Notes under the pieces: generated by a model | Databases searched by the model: none | Told to the model about the DNA's origin: nothing | What the model saw: the letters and a program-made list of their open reading frames with translations, nothing else | Shown: in pieces, positions 28,425-37,274 of the stretch | Position numbering within the stretch: position 1 is the first letter of the stretch | Layout: each line of letters opens with the position of its first letter | NCBI GenBank assembly: GCA_021324045.1 | Contig: JAJPJV010000035.1 | Span: 1-64,000, forward strand | DNA: 64,000 nt | DNA from: Actinomycetota bacterium | Lineage (GTDB): Bacteria > Actinomycetota > Acidimicrobiia > Acidimicrobiales > RAAP-2 | Direction: 5' to 3' | Program-made: the position numbers and the translations under genes

Positions 28425-29490
28425 AAGCTCGGACGAGCCGGCTCAGCCTCGCCACCAGCACTTCGAGAACGACCTCGGCCGGAAGAGCGGTCCGTCCCTT
28501 GAGGTCCAGGTCCGCCCCGCCGATCTGGGCAATTGCCTGGGCAATCAAGTCTCCGCCCAACCGGCGGCTCTGGCCCAGGAGCTTGCTGGCCACGTACGTG
28601 CTCCGAGTGCCGATGAGCCGGGCCGCGACCTCTGGAGACGCCGCACCCTCGCCGTCGAGTCGGAGCATCGCCGAGAAGTGGCGATGCAAGATCGCCAAGA
28701 TCTCAGCGGGAGCCCGGCCACCGGGACCCATCATGCGGTGAAGCGCGCCGAGGGCAGCCCCGACGGCACCGCTGTCGATCGCATCGGTCAGCTCCCATGG
28801 CGGTACTGAGCCGGCCGTCCCGAGGAAGGGTTCGAGCTCCGCGACGCCCAGTGATGCTCGATCGCCGTATGCAGTGCGCAGGGTTTCCAGGATTCCCTCG
28901 AGCCGCCCGAGATCCTCGCCGAGGTGCTCGATGAGCCGGGCTCGAGCGGCGGCATCGAGGCGCACCGGGGCTTCCCGCAACCGCTCCCCGACCCACTGCG
29001 CCCGGTCACGACCGGATCCGACGGAAACCTCGACCACCGCTCCGACCGCGGCGATCGCCTTCGCCAGGACCTGGGGGATCGCGCCGGTTCCCCCAGCGAC
29101 GACGACGAGCACCGTTCCGGGATGCCCTGCTTCGACGATCGCCGCAAGGCGCCCGCCGTCTGCAGCCGTGAGGCGGCCCGCGTCTCGGACCACGACGACG
29201 CGCCGATCAAGGAGGAACGGCGGCGTCGTACATGCGTCCACCAGCGCCCCGATGTCGAGCTCGTCGACGCCGGCGCGTCCGTGCTCCTCGAGGGTAAGGG
29301 CTGGGTCGCGGTTCCCCAGCAGCTGAGCGATCAGCAGCCGGGCTGACTGGTCGACCAGGGCGGGATCGTCCCCGCGCACCAGGTAGTCCGAAGCGTCCGC
29401 ACGTGGGCGACTGGCACCGCCGCTCGTGGGTCCGGCGCTCGTGCCCGGGCGCCCCGCGCTGGGACTGCGAGGGGAACGTGCGGTGCCCAT
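28372..29490 (-). CDS. holA: DNA polymerase III subunit delta
   Basis: The clamp-loader delta subunit, about 372 residues, that opens the beta clamp. An N-terminal AAA+-like fold without a P-loop reads [20 protein letters not shown] and [17 protein letters not shown]. The C-terminal collar domain reads [20 protein letters not shown] and [19 protein letters not shown]. The first 30 residues are low complexity. The start (ATG 29490, or GTG 29493) overlaps the stop of the upstream DHPS-like gene. Its 3' end overlaps rpsT by 53 bases. The rpsT-holA pairing is common in bacteria. Confidence 0.93.
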   Translation of the reverse strand: MGTARSPRSPSAGRPGTSAGPTSGGASRPRADASDYLVRGDDPALVDQSARLLIAQLLGNRDPALTLEEHGRAGVDELDIGALVDACTTPPFLLDRRVVVVRDAGRLTAADGGRLAAIVEAGHPGTVLVVVAGGTGAIPQVLAKAIAAVGAVVEVSVGSGRDRAQWVGERLREAPVRLDAAARARLIEHLGEDLGRLEGILETLRTAYGDRASLGVAELEPFLGTAGSVPPWELTDAIDSGAVGAALGALHRMMGPGGRAPAEILAILHRHFSAMLRLDGEGAASPEVAARLIGTRSTYVASKLLGQSRRLGGDLIAQAIAQIGGADLDLKGRTALPAEVVLEVLVARLSRLVRASTSAPRRAHARARTPGA

Positions 29491-30353
29491 CACGCGCTCA
29501 GGACGCCGGCGAGGACGTCGCGCACCCGCCTGCTCCCTTCCACGTCGTGAACTCGAACGATACGACAGCCCCGTGAGATGCCCAGCGCAACGGCCGCCAG
29601 GGACGCCTCGCGCCGTTCGTGGATCTCGAGTCCGAGCACGCGCCCGAGAAAGGTCTTGTTCGACGCTGAAAGCAACAAGGGCTGGCCGAGCTCGGCCAGG
29701 GCTCCCGAGGACCGAAGTAATGTGAGCGACTGCTCCGCATTCTTGCCGAGATCGAGGCCGGCATCGACGACGATCCGGTTGCGAGGGATGCCGGCCCGGG
29801 CAGCTTGCTCGACGCGATCGGCCAAAAAGGCCCGAACCGTGCCGACGACGTCCTCGTAGAAGGGTTCGGGATCCGGGACCCTCGGGGCGAGACGGATGTG
29901 CGTGGCGACGACGGCTGCTCCGCTCGCTGCGGCAGCGGGAAGGTAGTCAGGATCAGCGAAGCCACTGATGTCGTTCCCCATGACGGCACCCGCTGCGTAC
30001 GCGAGCCGAGCGACCGATGCGCGCCAGGTGTCGACAGAGATCGGCACGTCGAAACGCTCGTGGAGCGCCGCGATGGCTGGGACGACCCGTTCGATCTCCT
30101 CCTCCTCGGTCACCTCTGGACCAGGCCCAGCTTTCACCCCGCCGACATCGAGGACGTCGGCGCCAGCGTCGACGAGCTGCTCGGCACGCCGGAGCAATGC
30201 GTCGAGCTCATAGGTCGCGCCGCGATCGAAGAACGAGTCGGGAGTGCGGTTGAGGATGCCCATCACGAGCGCTCGGTACCGCAGATCATGGACCCGTCCG
30301 CCGAGATCCAGCTCGACAACCACCGAGCCCCCCTGCACGCTCGAGCGGTGCAC
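29490..30353 (-). CDS. Dihydropteroate synthase-like protein, FolP2 type
   Basis: A 287-residue TIM-barrel protein of the DHPS family. MGILNRTPDSFFDRGATY is the pterin-site loop, and DVLDVGGVKAGPGPEVTEEE is the second loop. Typical FolP1 enzymes have GGESTRPG there; GGVKAGPG is the pattern I associate with mycobacterial FolP2 proteins, whose DHPS activity is in doubt. So this may be a second, divergent enzyme rather than the folate DHPS. The GTG at 30353 starts 2 bases after the thioredoxin gene; a GTG at 30323 with GGGGGG ahead is also possible. Confidence 0.85.
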   Translation of the reverse strand: MHRSSVQGGSVVVELDLGGRVHDLRYRALVMGILNRTPDSFFDRGATYELDALLRRAEQLVDAGADVLDVGGVKAGPGPEVTEEEEIERVVPAIAALHERFDVPISVDTWRASVARLAYAAGAVMGNDISGFADPDYLPAAAASGAAVVATHIRLAPRVPDPEPFYEDVVGTVRAFLADRVEQAARAGIPRNRIVVDAGLDLGKNAEQSLTLLRSSGALAELGQPLLLSASNKTFLGRVLGLEIHERREASLAAVALGISRGCRIVRVHDVEGSRRVRDVLAGVLSA

Positions 30354-30355
30354 GC

Positions 30356-31060
30356 TCAGAAGAGCCGAGCCGCGAGCGCCTTCCGGTACGTGGTCGTGCG
30401 CGGATCGTCAGGCCCCAGGGTTTCGAGAAGATCGACGAACTCCTGGCGAGCGTCGGGGTCGTCACGCACCCTGCCGAGGAGATCGTCGAGCAACCCCTCG
30501 ACATCTCCTTTGACCTCCACGTGGCGCTCGGCAAGCCTCGCCCGTGCGGCCAGGCTACGGACCGCCGCGGTCTCTGGGATGCGAGCAAGGAGGTCGAGTG
30601 CCTCTCGGGGTTCGTTCCGATCCACGAGCAGCGCGGCCAGCGCCGTGACCGCCCCCACGTGGTTCGGGTCGATCTCGAGGGCCTTGCGAAGCGAGGCCTC
30701 GTCACCGGCGGCGACGAGCCGGTCCACCTCGCTCGGCGGCGGAGCTAGCCGGGCGACGAATGCCTCCACCTGGGCCTCTGGCAAAGCCCCGACGAAGCCG
30801 TCGACCACCTTGCCGTCCCGTAGGGCATAGACGGCGGGAATCGACTGCACTTGGAACGTCGCCGCCACCCGAGGATTCTCGTCGACATTCACTTTCGCGA
30901 GCTGCACCGCCCCGTTCGTGGCCTCGACAGCCCGCTCAAGCATCGGGCCCAAGACTCGGCACGGGCCGCACCATGGCGCCCAGAGGTCGACGACGACGGG
31001 GACCTGTTTCGACCGTTCGATGACCTCGCTCTCAAAGGTGGCATCGGTGACGTCCTGCAT
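30356..31060 (-). CDS. Thioredoxin-like protein with C-terminal TPR region (CnoX/YbbN-like)
   Basis: A 234-residue protein with an N-terminal thioredoxin fold, active site DLWAPWCGPCRVL, and cis-Pro in QSIPAVY. It is followed by about 110 helical residues of a tetratricopeptide-type region (SLRKALEIDPNHVGAVTALA, LLDDLLGRVRDDPDARQEFV). This layout matches YbbN/CnoX, a holdase that hands clients to chaperones, and the canonical CGPC suggests redox activity too. ATG 31060 starts the fold; the 8 residues before it in the frame are unlikely to be used. It ends 2 bases before the FolP2-like gene. Confidence 0.9.
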   Translation of the reverse strand: MQDVTDATFESEVIERSKQVPVVVDLWAPWCGPCRVLGPMLERAVEATNGAVQLAKVNVDENPRVAATFQVQSIPAVYALRDGKVVDGFVGALPEAQVEAFVARLAPPPSEVDRLVAAGDEASLRKALEIDPNHVGAVTALAALLVDRNEPREALDLLARIPETAAVRSLAARARLAERHVEVKGDVEGLLDDLLGRVRDDPDARQEFVDLLETLGPDDPRTTTYRKALAARLF

Positions 31061-31205
31061 GCCTGGGACCCTACCGTGCGGCATCAGGAGCTGCCCCCGC
31101 CCCCGATTCCCGCCGGGGCGCTGGCGACCTGGTCTCGAGGGCGGCTGCCACGCCGTAACCTTGCAGGATCGCCATGATGTGTCGCGTCAGGACGAGTGGG
31201 GACCG

Positions 31206-32090
31206 ATGACTCCAGCGGACCAGCTCTACTACACGGTGCACAACCACCCCACCCTGGACCACCCGGTGCTTGTCGTCGCGCTCGAAGGGTGGATCGACGC
31301 GGGCCTCGGTGCGGCATCGGCAGTTGCCGCTCTCCTCGCGCAGTCCAACGACGAAACCGTCGTCACCTTTGACAGCGACCACTTCATCGACCAGCGCGCC
31401 CGTCGCCCTCTGGCGCGCATCGTCGACGGGATCACCACCAAGCTCACCTGGCCGCAGATCCAGATCAAACTGGGTCGAGATCGCCGGGGTGCGCAGGTCC
31501 TGTACCTCGTCGGCCCCGAACCGGATTTCCATTGGCGAGCCTTCATCGATGCGGTGGTGTCGTTAGCGGTCGCCAACGAGGTCCGCATGGTTGTCGGCCT
31601 GGGCGCCTTCCCGGGGCCCGCGCCCCACACCAGACCGGTCAGGCTTGCCGCAACCGCACCGCCGCGGTCATCGGACCTCGTCAACCAGGTCGGGATCGTT
31701 CAAGGAGAGCTGGAGTTCCCTGCCGGGATCATGGCGGCGCTCGAGATGGAATTCGCCGCGGCCAGCATCGACGTGGTCACGCTCTGGGCCCGTGTCCCCC
31801 ACTACGTCGCCGCCTTCCCCTTCCCGGAGGCCAGTGCCGCCCTCGTCGACGGGCTGGCAGCCGTCAGCGGGCTCGCCCTGGACTCCTCGGAGCTTCGTCG
31901 AGCTGCCGACACCTCCAGAAGCCAGATCGATGCAGCAGTCGCCGCGAACCCCGAGCACGTGGCGATGGTTCGCAAGCTCGAAGAAGCAATCGACGCCTCA
32001 GAAGGGAACCCGCTCGGCATCGAGGAGGTCCCCAGCGGTGACGAGATCGCCGCCGAGCTCGAGCGATTCCTACGGGGTGAAGGACACTGA
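31206..32090 (+). CDS. PAC2-family protein
   Basis: A 294-residue protein of the PAC2 (proteasome assembly chaperone 2-like) family found in actinobacteria and archaea. Conserved blocks are HPVLVVALEGWIDAGLGAAS, GPEPDFHWRAFIDAV, MVVGLGAFPGPAPHTRPV and VPHYVAAFPFPEASAALV. The biochemical function in bacteria is not established. ATG 31206 begins the conserved part; the frame is open upstream without conservation. It lies 25 bases before the LLM oxidoreductase gene. Confidence 0.9.
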   Translation: MTPADQLYYTVHNHPTLDHPVLVVALEGWIDAGLGAASAVAALLAQSNDETVVTFDSDHFIDQRARRPLARIVDGITTKLTWPQIQIKLGRDRRGAQVLYLVGPEPDFHWRAFIDAVVSLAVANEVRMVVGLGAFPGPAPHTRPVRLAATAPPRSSDLVNQVGIVQGELEFPAGIMAALEMEFAAASIDVVTLWARVPHYVAAFPFPEASAALVDGLAAVSGLALDSSELRRAADTSRSQIDAAVAANPEHVAMVRKLEEAIDASEGNPLGIEEVPSGDEIAAELERFLRGEGH

Positions 32091-32115
32091 GCACAACGGA
32101 ATCGGAGGCTGAGCC

Positions 32116-33141
32116 ATGAAGGTCGATACAGGAGTGGAGTTCCGCCCCAACGGGATCGGCGACGCCGCACGCGCTGCCGAAGCACTCGGCTACGACGGGG
32201 CTTGGACGACAGAGACCAACCACGACCCGTTCCTGCCATTGGTGCTTGCAGCGGAGGCAACGGAGCGGATCGAGCTCGGTACCGCGATCGCGGTTGCCTT
32301 CGCCCGAAATCCCATGAATCTGGCAACCCTGTCCTACGATCTCCAGAACCTCTCGGCCGGTCGGTTCGTGCTGGGGTTGGGCTCCCAGGTCAAGGCCCAC
32401 ATCACTCGGCGCTACTCGATGCCCTGGTCCCATCCGGCGCCGCGGATGCGAGAGATGATCCTCGCCATCCGCGCGATCTGGGAATCGTGGCAGCAAGGAA
32501 CGAAGCTCGACTTCCAAGGGGAGTTCTATTCCCACACCCTCATGACGCCTTTCTTCGCACAGGGGCCCTGCCAATACGGGCCCCCGCCCATCTATGTCGC
32601 CGCAGTTGGAAGCCATATGTGCAAGGTCGCCGGCGAAGTCGCAGATGGCGTCATCGCTCATAGCTTCAGCACCGAGCGGTTCATGCGGGAAGTGACCATT
32701 CCGATGCTCCTCTCGGGCGCACAACGAGCGGGGAAGGAGAGGAAGGACCTGACCGTCGCGTACAGCGGCTTCGTCGTCTTCGAAGACACGCCGTTTACAG
32801 AAGAAGTCAAGCGCGCGGCCCGCGGGCAGATCGCGTTCTATGGTTCGACGCCCGCCTACCGGCCTGTCCTTGAGCTCCATGGCTGGGGGGACCTTGCGAC
32901 CGAGCTGAACAAGCTCTCCAAGGAGGGCCGTTGGGACGCCATGGGCGAGTTGATCGACGACGACGTTCTGGATGCGTTCGCAGTCGTCGGTCCCCTCGAA
33001 GAGATGGCCACGCGGATCCACGCACGCTTCGGTGACCTCGTGGACCGGTTCAGTTTCTATACCCTCGCGGAGCGCAAGCCCTGGGAGGGAATCGGAGAGG
33101 AACGTTGGCAGTCCCTCATCGACGAGCTCCATTCCTTCTGA
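32116..33141 (+). CDS. F420-type luciferase-like (LLM) oxidoreductase
   Basis: A 341-residue TIM-barrel protein of the bacterial luciferase-like family, resembling TIGR03617-type F420-dependent enzymes. AEALGYDGAWTTETNHDPFL, GTAIAVAFARNPMNLATLSY and GLGSQVKAHITRRYSMPW are typical. F420 is inferred from the subfamily; the sequence alone does not exclude FMN. It is preceded closely by the PAC2 gene on the same strand and overlaps the end of the YgjP-like gene by 26 bases in convergent orientation. Confidence 0.88.
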   Translation: MKVDTGVEFRPNGIGDAARAAEALGYDGAWTTETNHDPFLPLVLAAEATERIELGTAIAVAFARNPMNLATLSYDLQNLSAGRFVLGLGSQVKAHITRRYSMPWSHPAPRMREMILAIRAIWESWQQGTKLDFQGEFYSHTLMTPFFAQGPCQYGPPPIYVAAVGSHMCKVAGEVADGVIAHSFSTERFMREVTIPMLLSGAQRAGKERKDLTVAYSGFVVFEDTPFTEEVKRAARGQIAFYGSTPAYRPVLELHGWGDLATELNKLSKEGRWDAMGELIDDDVLDAFAVVGPLEEMATRIHARFGDLVDRFSFYTLAERKPWEGIGEERWQSLIDELHSF

Positions 33142-33847
33142 AAGCGTTCGCGGAGGCTCGTTCCAAACCCAGGGCGTAACCTTCAAGGAAGATCGCCGCC
33201 TCGTGTTGACGCGGGTAACGGTTCGCGAGCTCGTGGAAGCTCGGTGAATGGTCCGGATGCACGAGATGGGCGAGCTCGTGGACGAGGACCGCATCGAGCA
33301 CCCAGTCGGGTACGCCTTTCAGCCGGTGCGACAGACGAATCTGGCCGGTGCCCGAGGTGCACGACCCCCAGCGCTTGTCCTGATTGGTGACCCAGCGCAC
33401 CGAGGAGACGTTGGCGTCGGGAACGTAGCGTGCGGCCAGATCGGCTGCACGCGCCATGAGGGAGTCGTCAGAGCCGACGGAGTACGGCCGTTTGGCCAGC
33501 ACCCGAGAGATCAGCCAGTCGATGAGCTCCCTGCGCTCGTGCCCTTGGACGTGGGAGGGGAGCACAACGACCACGCGATCGACGTTCCAGAACGCGGTCG
33601 CGGTCTTGCGCCGGCGCCGGCTCGTACGGATCTCGACCAGCGGCGCTGACGAAGAAGTCGGGAGCTCGGCACCCCCAGCGGACCGGGGAGGAACCGCAGC
33701 GTGATCCTCGGTTTCCTCGAAGACCCGGTGCGAGGGTGGAGCCTGGATCCCCCCGAGGGACGATCCGTCGCGGTCGGCTGAGGGTCTGTCGCCATCGATC
33801 TCGAGGGAGAAAAGTCGTTGCTGGAGCACTTCGATCACCGATGCCAA
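33116..33847 (-). CDS. YgjP/SprT-like (DUF45) metalloprotein
   Basis: A protein of about 243 residues with the zinc signature LVHELAHLVHPDHSPSFHEL (HExxH plus a third His) preceded by RWGSCTSGTGQIRLS, as in the YgjP/DUF45 metallohydrolases. The N-terminal 80 residues are low complexity. The first codon of the frame is TTG, and GTG codons at 33838 and 33829 are alternatives, so the start is unsure. It starts 11 bases after leuS on the same strand and converges on the LLM gene with a 26-base overlap. Confidence 0.85.
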   Translation of the reverse strand: MASVIEVLQQRLFSLEIDGDRPSADRDGSSLGGIQAPPSHRVFEETEDHAAVPPRSAGGAELPTSSSAPLVEIRTSRRRRKTATAFWNVDRVVVVLPSHVQGHERRELIDWLISRVLAKRPYSVGSDDSLMARAADLAARYVPDANVSSVRWVTNQDKRWGSCTSGTGQIRLSHRLKGVPDWVLDAVLVHELAHLVHPDHSPSFHELANRYPRQHEAAIFLEGYALGLERASANAFRRNGARR

Positions 33848-33858
33848 GAGGTCAACGC

Positions 33859-36390
33859 TTAGACCACGACGTTGACCAGATGTGGCGGTCGAGCAACGAT
33901 CCGTCGTGGTTTGCGCTCACCAAGCAGCTCGGTCACCTTGGACGAGGAAAGCGCCAAGGCTTGTGCCTCGGCCGCGTCGATGTTCGGATCGACCGTGACT
34001 CGATCGCGCACCTTGCCGTTGACCTGCACCACCAAGGTGACCGACCGCTCCTTCACGAGATCCGGGTCGAAGCTTGGCCAGGGCTGCGAATGAACGCCTG
34101 GCTGCCCCGGATGACGCAGCTCCCAGAGCTCGGCGGCAAGGTGCGGCGTGAGCGGAGCGAGCAGCAGGAGCAACGAGTCCTGTGCTTCTTCGAACACCAT
34201 CTGGTGAACGCCGTCTTTGGCCCTCGCATACTGGTACAGCTCGTTGACGAGCTCTCGGCAGTGCGCAACCGCGGTGTGGAATGACCATCGCTCGATGTCT
34301 TCGGTCACCGCCCGAATCGTGCGATGGACCACCCGGCGAACCTCAAGGTCCTGATCGTTGAGCGTTCCGGAGCGAGTCGACTGCCCCGCTGCAGTGGTCC
34401 ATTCCGACACGAGGCGCCACACCCGTGACAAGAACCGTCCGCAACCTTCGATGATCTGATCGGTCTGCTCGGTCCAATCGACGTCATCGGCAGGCGGACC
34501 GACAGAGAGATGGAAGAGCCGAAGGCCGTCGGCACCGACGCGGCGGTATGCCTCCCACGGGGAAACCAAGTTGCCCCGGGATTTCGACATCTTCTCTCCG
34601 GCCATTCGGATCATGCCTTGCGCGAAATAGTGTGCGAAGGGCTCTCGAGGAATTCCCGATGCCAGGCCGACATCGATGAGTGCTCGTGTGAAGAAACGCG
34701 CGTACAGCAGATGCAAGATGGCGTGCTCGATCCCACCGATGTAGGTGTCGACAGGCATCCAACGCCGGGCCGCCTCTTGGGAAAACGGCTCGTGGTCGTT
34801 GTCCGGATCGCAGAACCGCAAGAAGTACCAGCTCGAATCCACGAAGGTGTCCATGGTGTCGGTCTCTCGGCGTGCCGGCGCTCCGCACTTCGGGCACGTG
34901 ACGTTGACGAACCCCTCGTGGAGAGCAAGCGGGGATTGCCCACTCGGTAGGAACTCCACGTCGTCGGGTGCCAGCACAGGGAGATCCTCCTCGGGAACGG
35001 CCACAATGCCGTCGTTAGGACAATGAATGACCGGTATCGGACACCCCCAGTAACGCTGGCGTGACACCAACCAATCACGGAGCCGGTAGTTGACGGTCCG
35101 CGAGCCAATGCCACGCTCCTCGAGCCACTCGATGGCTCGCGCCTTGGCTTCTTCGACCCCGAGGCCATTGAGAAAACCGCTGTTGATCTTCTCGCCCGGA
35201 CCCGTGTAGGCACCGCCTCCCGCTTCTTCCCAGCCTTCCGGGGGCCGAACGGTTCGAATGACCTCGAGGCCGTGAGCTTGGGCAAATGCGAAGTCGCGCT
35301 CGTCCTCGGCCGGTACTCCCATGATCGCACCGGTGCCATAACTCATGAGCACATAGTCGGCGATGTACACAGGGACCTCCCCACCGGTGAAGGGATTGAC
35401 GGCGAAGCTCCCGGTAAATGCGCCGCGTTTGCCAAGCGAGGCGGCTCCCCCCTCGGCGGTGGCCAACCGCTCGATCTCTGTCGTGGTCGCCGCAAGCTGG
35501 CGTACCTCGTCAACTTGCGACCGTTGTGCCGGCGTCGTGAGGAGGTCGACGAGGGGATGCTCGGGCGCCAGGACAACGTAGGTCATCCCGAACGCGGTAT
35601 CGGGCCTGGTGGTGAACACGCGCACCAGCGGTGCCTCCTCAGGCCGGGTCCCGCCTCCTGCGGCCCCTTGGTCGCCGACCCGCAACTTCAGCTCGAACTC
35701 CGCCCCCTCGGACCGACCAATCCAGTTGCGTTGCATGACCTTCACCCGCTCGGGCCACTGAAGCCCGTCAAGCGCCTCGAGCAGCTCCTCTGCATACGCG
35801 GTGATCCGGAAGAACCATTGCTCAAGGTCACGCCGAACGACCACGTCGCCGGATCGTTCGCAGGTGCCATCGGGGAGGACCTGCTCGTTCGCGAGGACCG
35901 TCATGCAGCCAGGGCACCAGTTGACCGGAGCACTGGCCCGATATGCCAGCCCTGCTTGAAGGAACCTCAAGAAGATGAGCTGGGTGAACTTGATGTACGC
36001 GGGGTCGTGGCTTCGGATCTCCCGACGCCAGTCGTACACGGCACCAAGGCGCAGAAGCGACGTCTTCAGCTCGGCAATCCGCTCTTCAGTGAACTCCCGA
36101 GGATGCGTGCCGGTCTTGATGGCAGCGTTCTCGGCCGGCAGACCGAACGAGTCGAACCCGATCGGAGACAGGACTGCGAGACCATGCATGGTTCGGTACC
36201 TGACGACCAGGTCGCCGAAGGTGTAGTTGCGAACATGGCCCTGGTGGGCGGGACCCGAGGGGTAGGGGTACATGCACAGGACGTAGCTGGACGGGCGAGG
36301 GTCGTCGTTGTCGACCTGGTAGGCACCCTCTTCCAGCCAGCGTCGCTGCCACTTCTGTTCGACCGCCTCGATGTCGTAGCCCTGGACCAT
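33859..36390 (-). CDS. leuS: Leucyl-tRNA synthetase
   Basis: An 843-residue class I synthetase charging tRNA-Leu. The HIGH-type motif is HQGH (residues 49-52, in YPSGPAHQGHVRNYTFGD), the KMSKS loop is GEKMSKSRGN, and the editing domain (TTRPDTAFGMTYVVLAPEHP) and anticodon-binding domain are complete. ATG 36390 starts MVQGYDIEAVEQKWQRRW; the upstream open frame is not conserved and runs toward the tRNA-Ala region. Confidence 0.97.
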   Translation of the reverse strand: MVQGYDIEAVEQKWQRRWLEEGAYQVDNDDPRPSSYVLCMYPYPSGPAHQGHVRNYTFGDLVVRYRTMHGLAVLSPIGFDSFGLPAENAAIKTGTHPREFTEERIAELKTSLLRLGAVYDWRREIRSHDPAYIKFTQLIFLRFLQAGLAYRASAPVNWCPGCMTVLANEQVLPDGTCERSGDVVVRRDLEQWFFRITAYAEELLEALDGLQWPERVKVMQRNWIGRSEGAEFELKLRVGDQGAAGGGTRPEEAPLVRVFTTRPDTAFGMTYVVLAPEHPLVDLLTTPAQRSQVDEVRQLAATTTEIERLATAEGGAASLGKRGAFTGSFAVNPFTGGEVPVYIADYVLMSYGTGAIMGVPAEDERDFAFAQAHGLEVIRTVRPPEGWEEAGGGAYTGPGEKINSGFLNGLGVEEAKARAIEWLEERGIGSRTVNYRLRDWLVSRQRYWGCPIPVIHCPNDGIVAVPEEDLPVLAPDDVEFLPSGQSPLALHEGFVNVTCPKCGAPARRETDTMDTFVDSSWYFLRFCDPDNDHEPFSQEAARRWMPVDTYIGGIEHAILHLLYARFFTRALIDVGLASGIPREPFAHYFAQGMIRMAGEKMSKSRGNLVSPWEAYRRVGADGLRLFHLSVGPPADDVDWTEQTDQIIEGCGRFLSRVWRLVSEWTTAAGQSTRSGTLNDQDLEVRRVVHRTIRAVTEDIERWSFHTAVAHCRELVNELYQYARAKDGVHQMVFEEAQDSLLLLLAPLTPHLAAELWELRHPGQPGVHSQPWPSFDPDLVKERSVTLVVQVNGKVRDRVTVDPNIDAAEAQALALSSSKVTELLGERKPRRIVARPPHLVNVVV

Positions 36391-36589
36391 CGGGCAGATG
36401 CTACGGCTTTGCCCTGGCTGATCCGCCATCCCCTCGCCGGTCACTGGGCATCCGCACGTGACACGCCAGGAACACCCCTCGACGGTTGGGAGCCACCGGC
36501 TCCGGGCCTGTCTCCGGGACCGCTGCCGGCGCCCTCGGACATCGCTCGCCACCCACCACTAATGCAGGCTGGTAGCCTGGCGTCTCCCC

Positions 36590-36663
36590 GGGGGCGTAGC
36601 TCAGCTGGTAGAGCGCTTGACTGGCAGTCAAGAGGTTCGGGGGTTCGAGTCCCCTCGCCTCCA
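36590..36663 (+). tRNA. tRNA-Ala (GGC)
   Basis: A 74-base cloverleaf. The acceptor GGGGGCG pairs with CGCCTCC, giving the G3-U70 wobble that identifies alanine tRNAs. The anticodon loop is CTGGCAG with anticodon GGC, and the T-loop is TTCGAGT. Discriminator A; CCA not encoded. The variable loop has 6 bases. An integrase remnant ends 14 bases past its 3' end. Confidence 0.94.
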
Positions 36664-36676
36664 CGAAAAGTCCTGC

Positions 36677-36985
36677 TCAAGAGCCTGCAAGTCGACTAAG
36701 CCACGACGGCTGAATCCGTGGAGCCCCAAATCTCGCCACCAGCCGAGACCGGACTCTACGTTTGGTCCTGGGCTTACCGCCGACATGCACCGACGACATC
36801 GCTTCGCCAGCAGCTCTCTTCGTGCCCTCGACGAGGTGCCCGTCGACGTCGTTGGTGACCGCAATGCTCAAATGCCCGAGCACTTCGGACACCACGTGGA
36901 GTGGTGTCCCCTGCGCCAGCATGAGCGAAGCACCCCAATGACGCAGGGCGTGTGGGCTCCAGCGACCATTTTCCGCCTGTTCGGG
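36677..36985 (-). pseudogene. Remnant of a tyrosine recombinase (C-terminal end)
   Basis: The minus strand encodes the end of an integrase catalytic domain: SPHALRHWGASLMLAQG (HxLRH box) then GTPLHVVSEVLGHLSIAV and VDGHLVEGTKRAAGEAMS. The position of the nucleophilic Tyr (normally VYGH) is Asp here (TNDVDGHL), so it cannot cut DNA. Nothing recognisable of the N-terminal and core-binding domains remains upstream. Ending 14 bases from the tRNA-Ala 3' end, it marks an old integration event at that tRNA. Confidence 0.75.
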
Positions 36986-37274
36986 ACATTACCCGGCCCG
37001 GAAGCGGCCAGCCGCCAGCATGGGCAACGTCATCACGCATCTGGCCGTGAGGGAGCGGTTCGTTCTTGTCGTCGGCCACCTGTGGAGTGTCACCTGTCGA
37101 GGCAACTCGTAGGGGTCATCGCCCTCTGCTGCATGCTGGATTGCGTCGCCTCGACCCGGGCCTAGGGGTCCTGCACAGAAGACCCCGGGCGCGACAGCCT
37201 GGCCCTGAGCTGTGACACGCCCACTGCCTGAGGGGCCTTCAGTAATCCCCAACTCTCGCCGGTGGCTTGCTGCG
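36986..37274. other. Gene-free stretch downstream of the integrase remnant
   Basis: I recognise no gene here. A short hairpin, GGGGTC with GACCCC (about 37166-37187), could be a weak terminator. The stretch may be leftover sequence of the lost element at tRNA-Ala. Confidence 0.35.
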
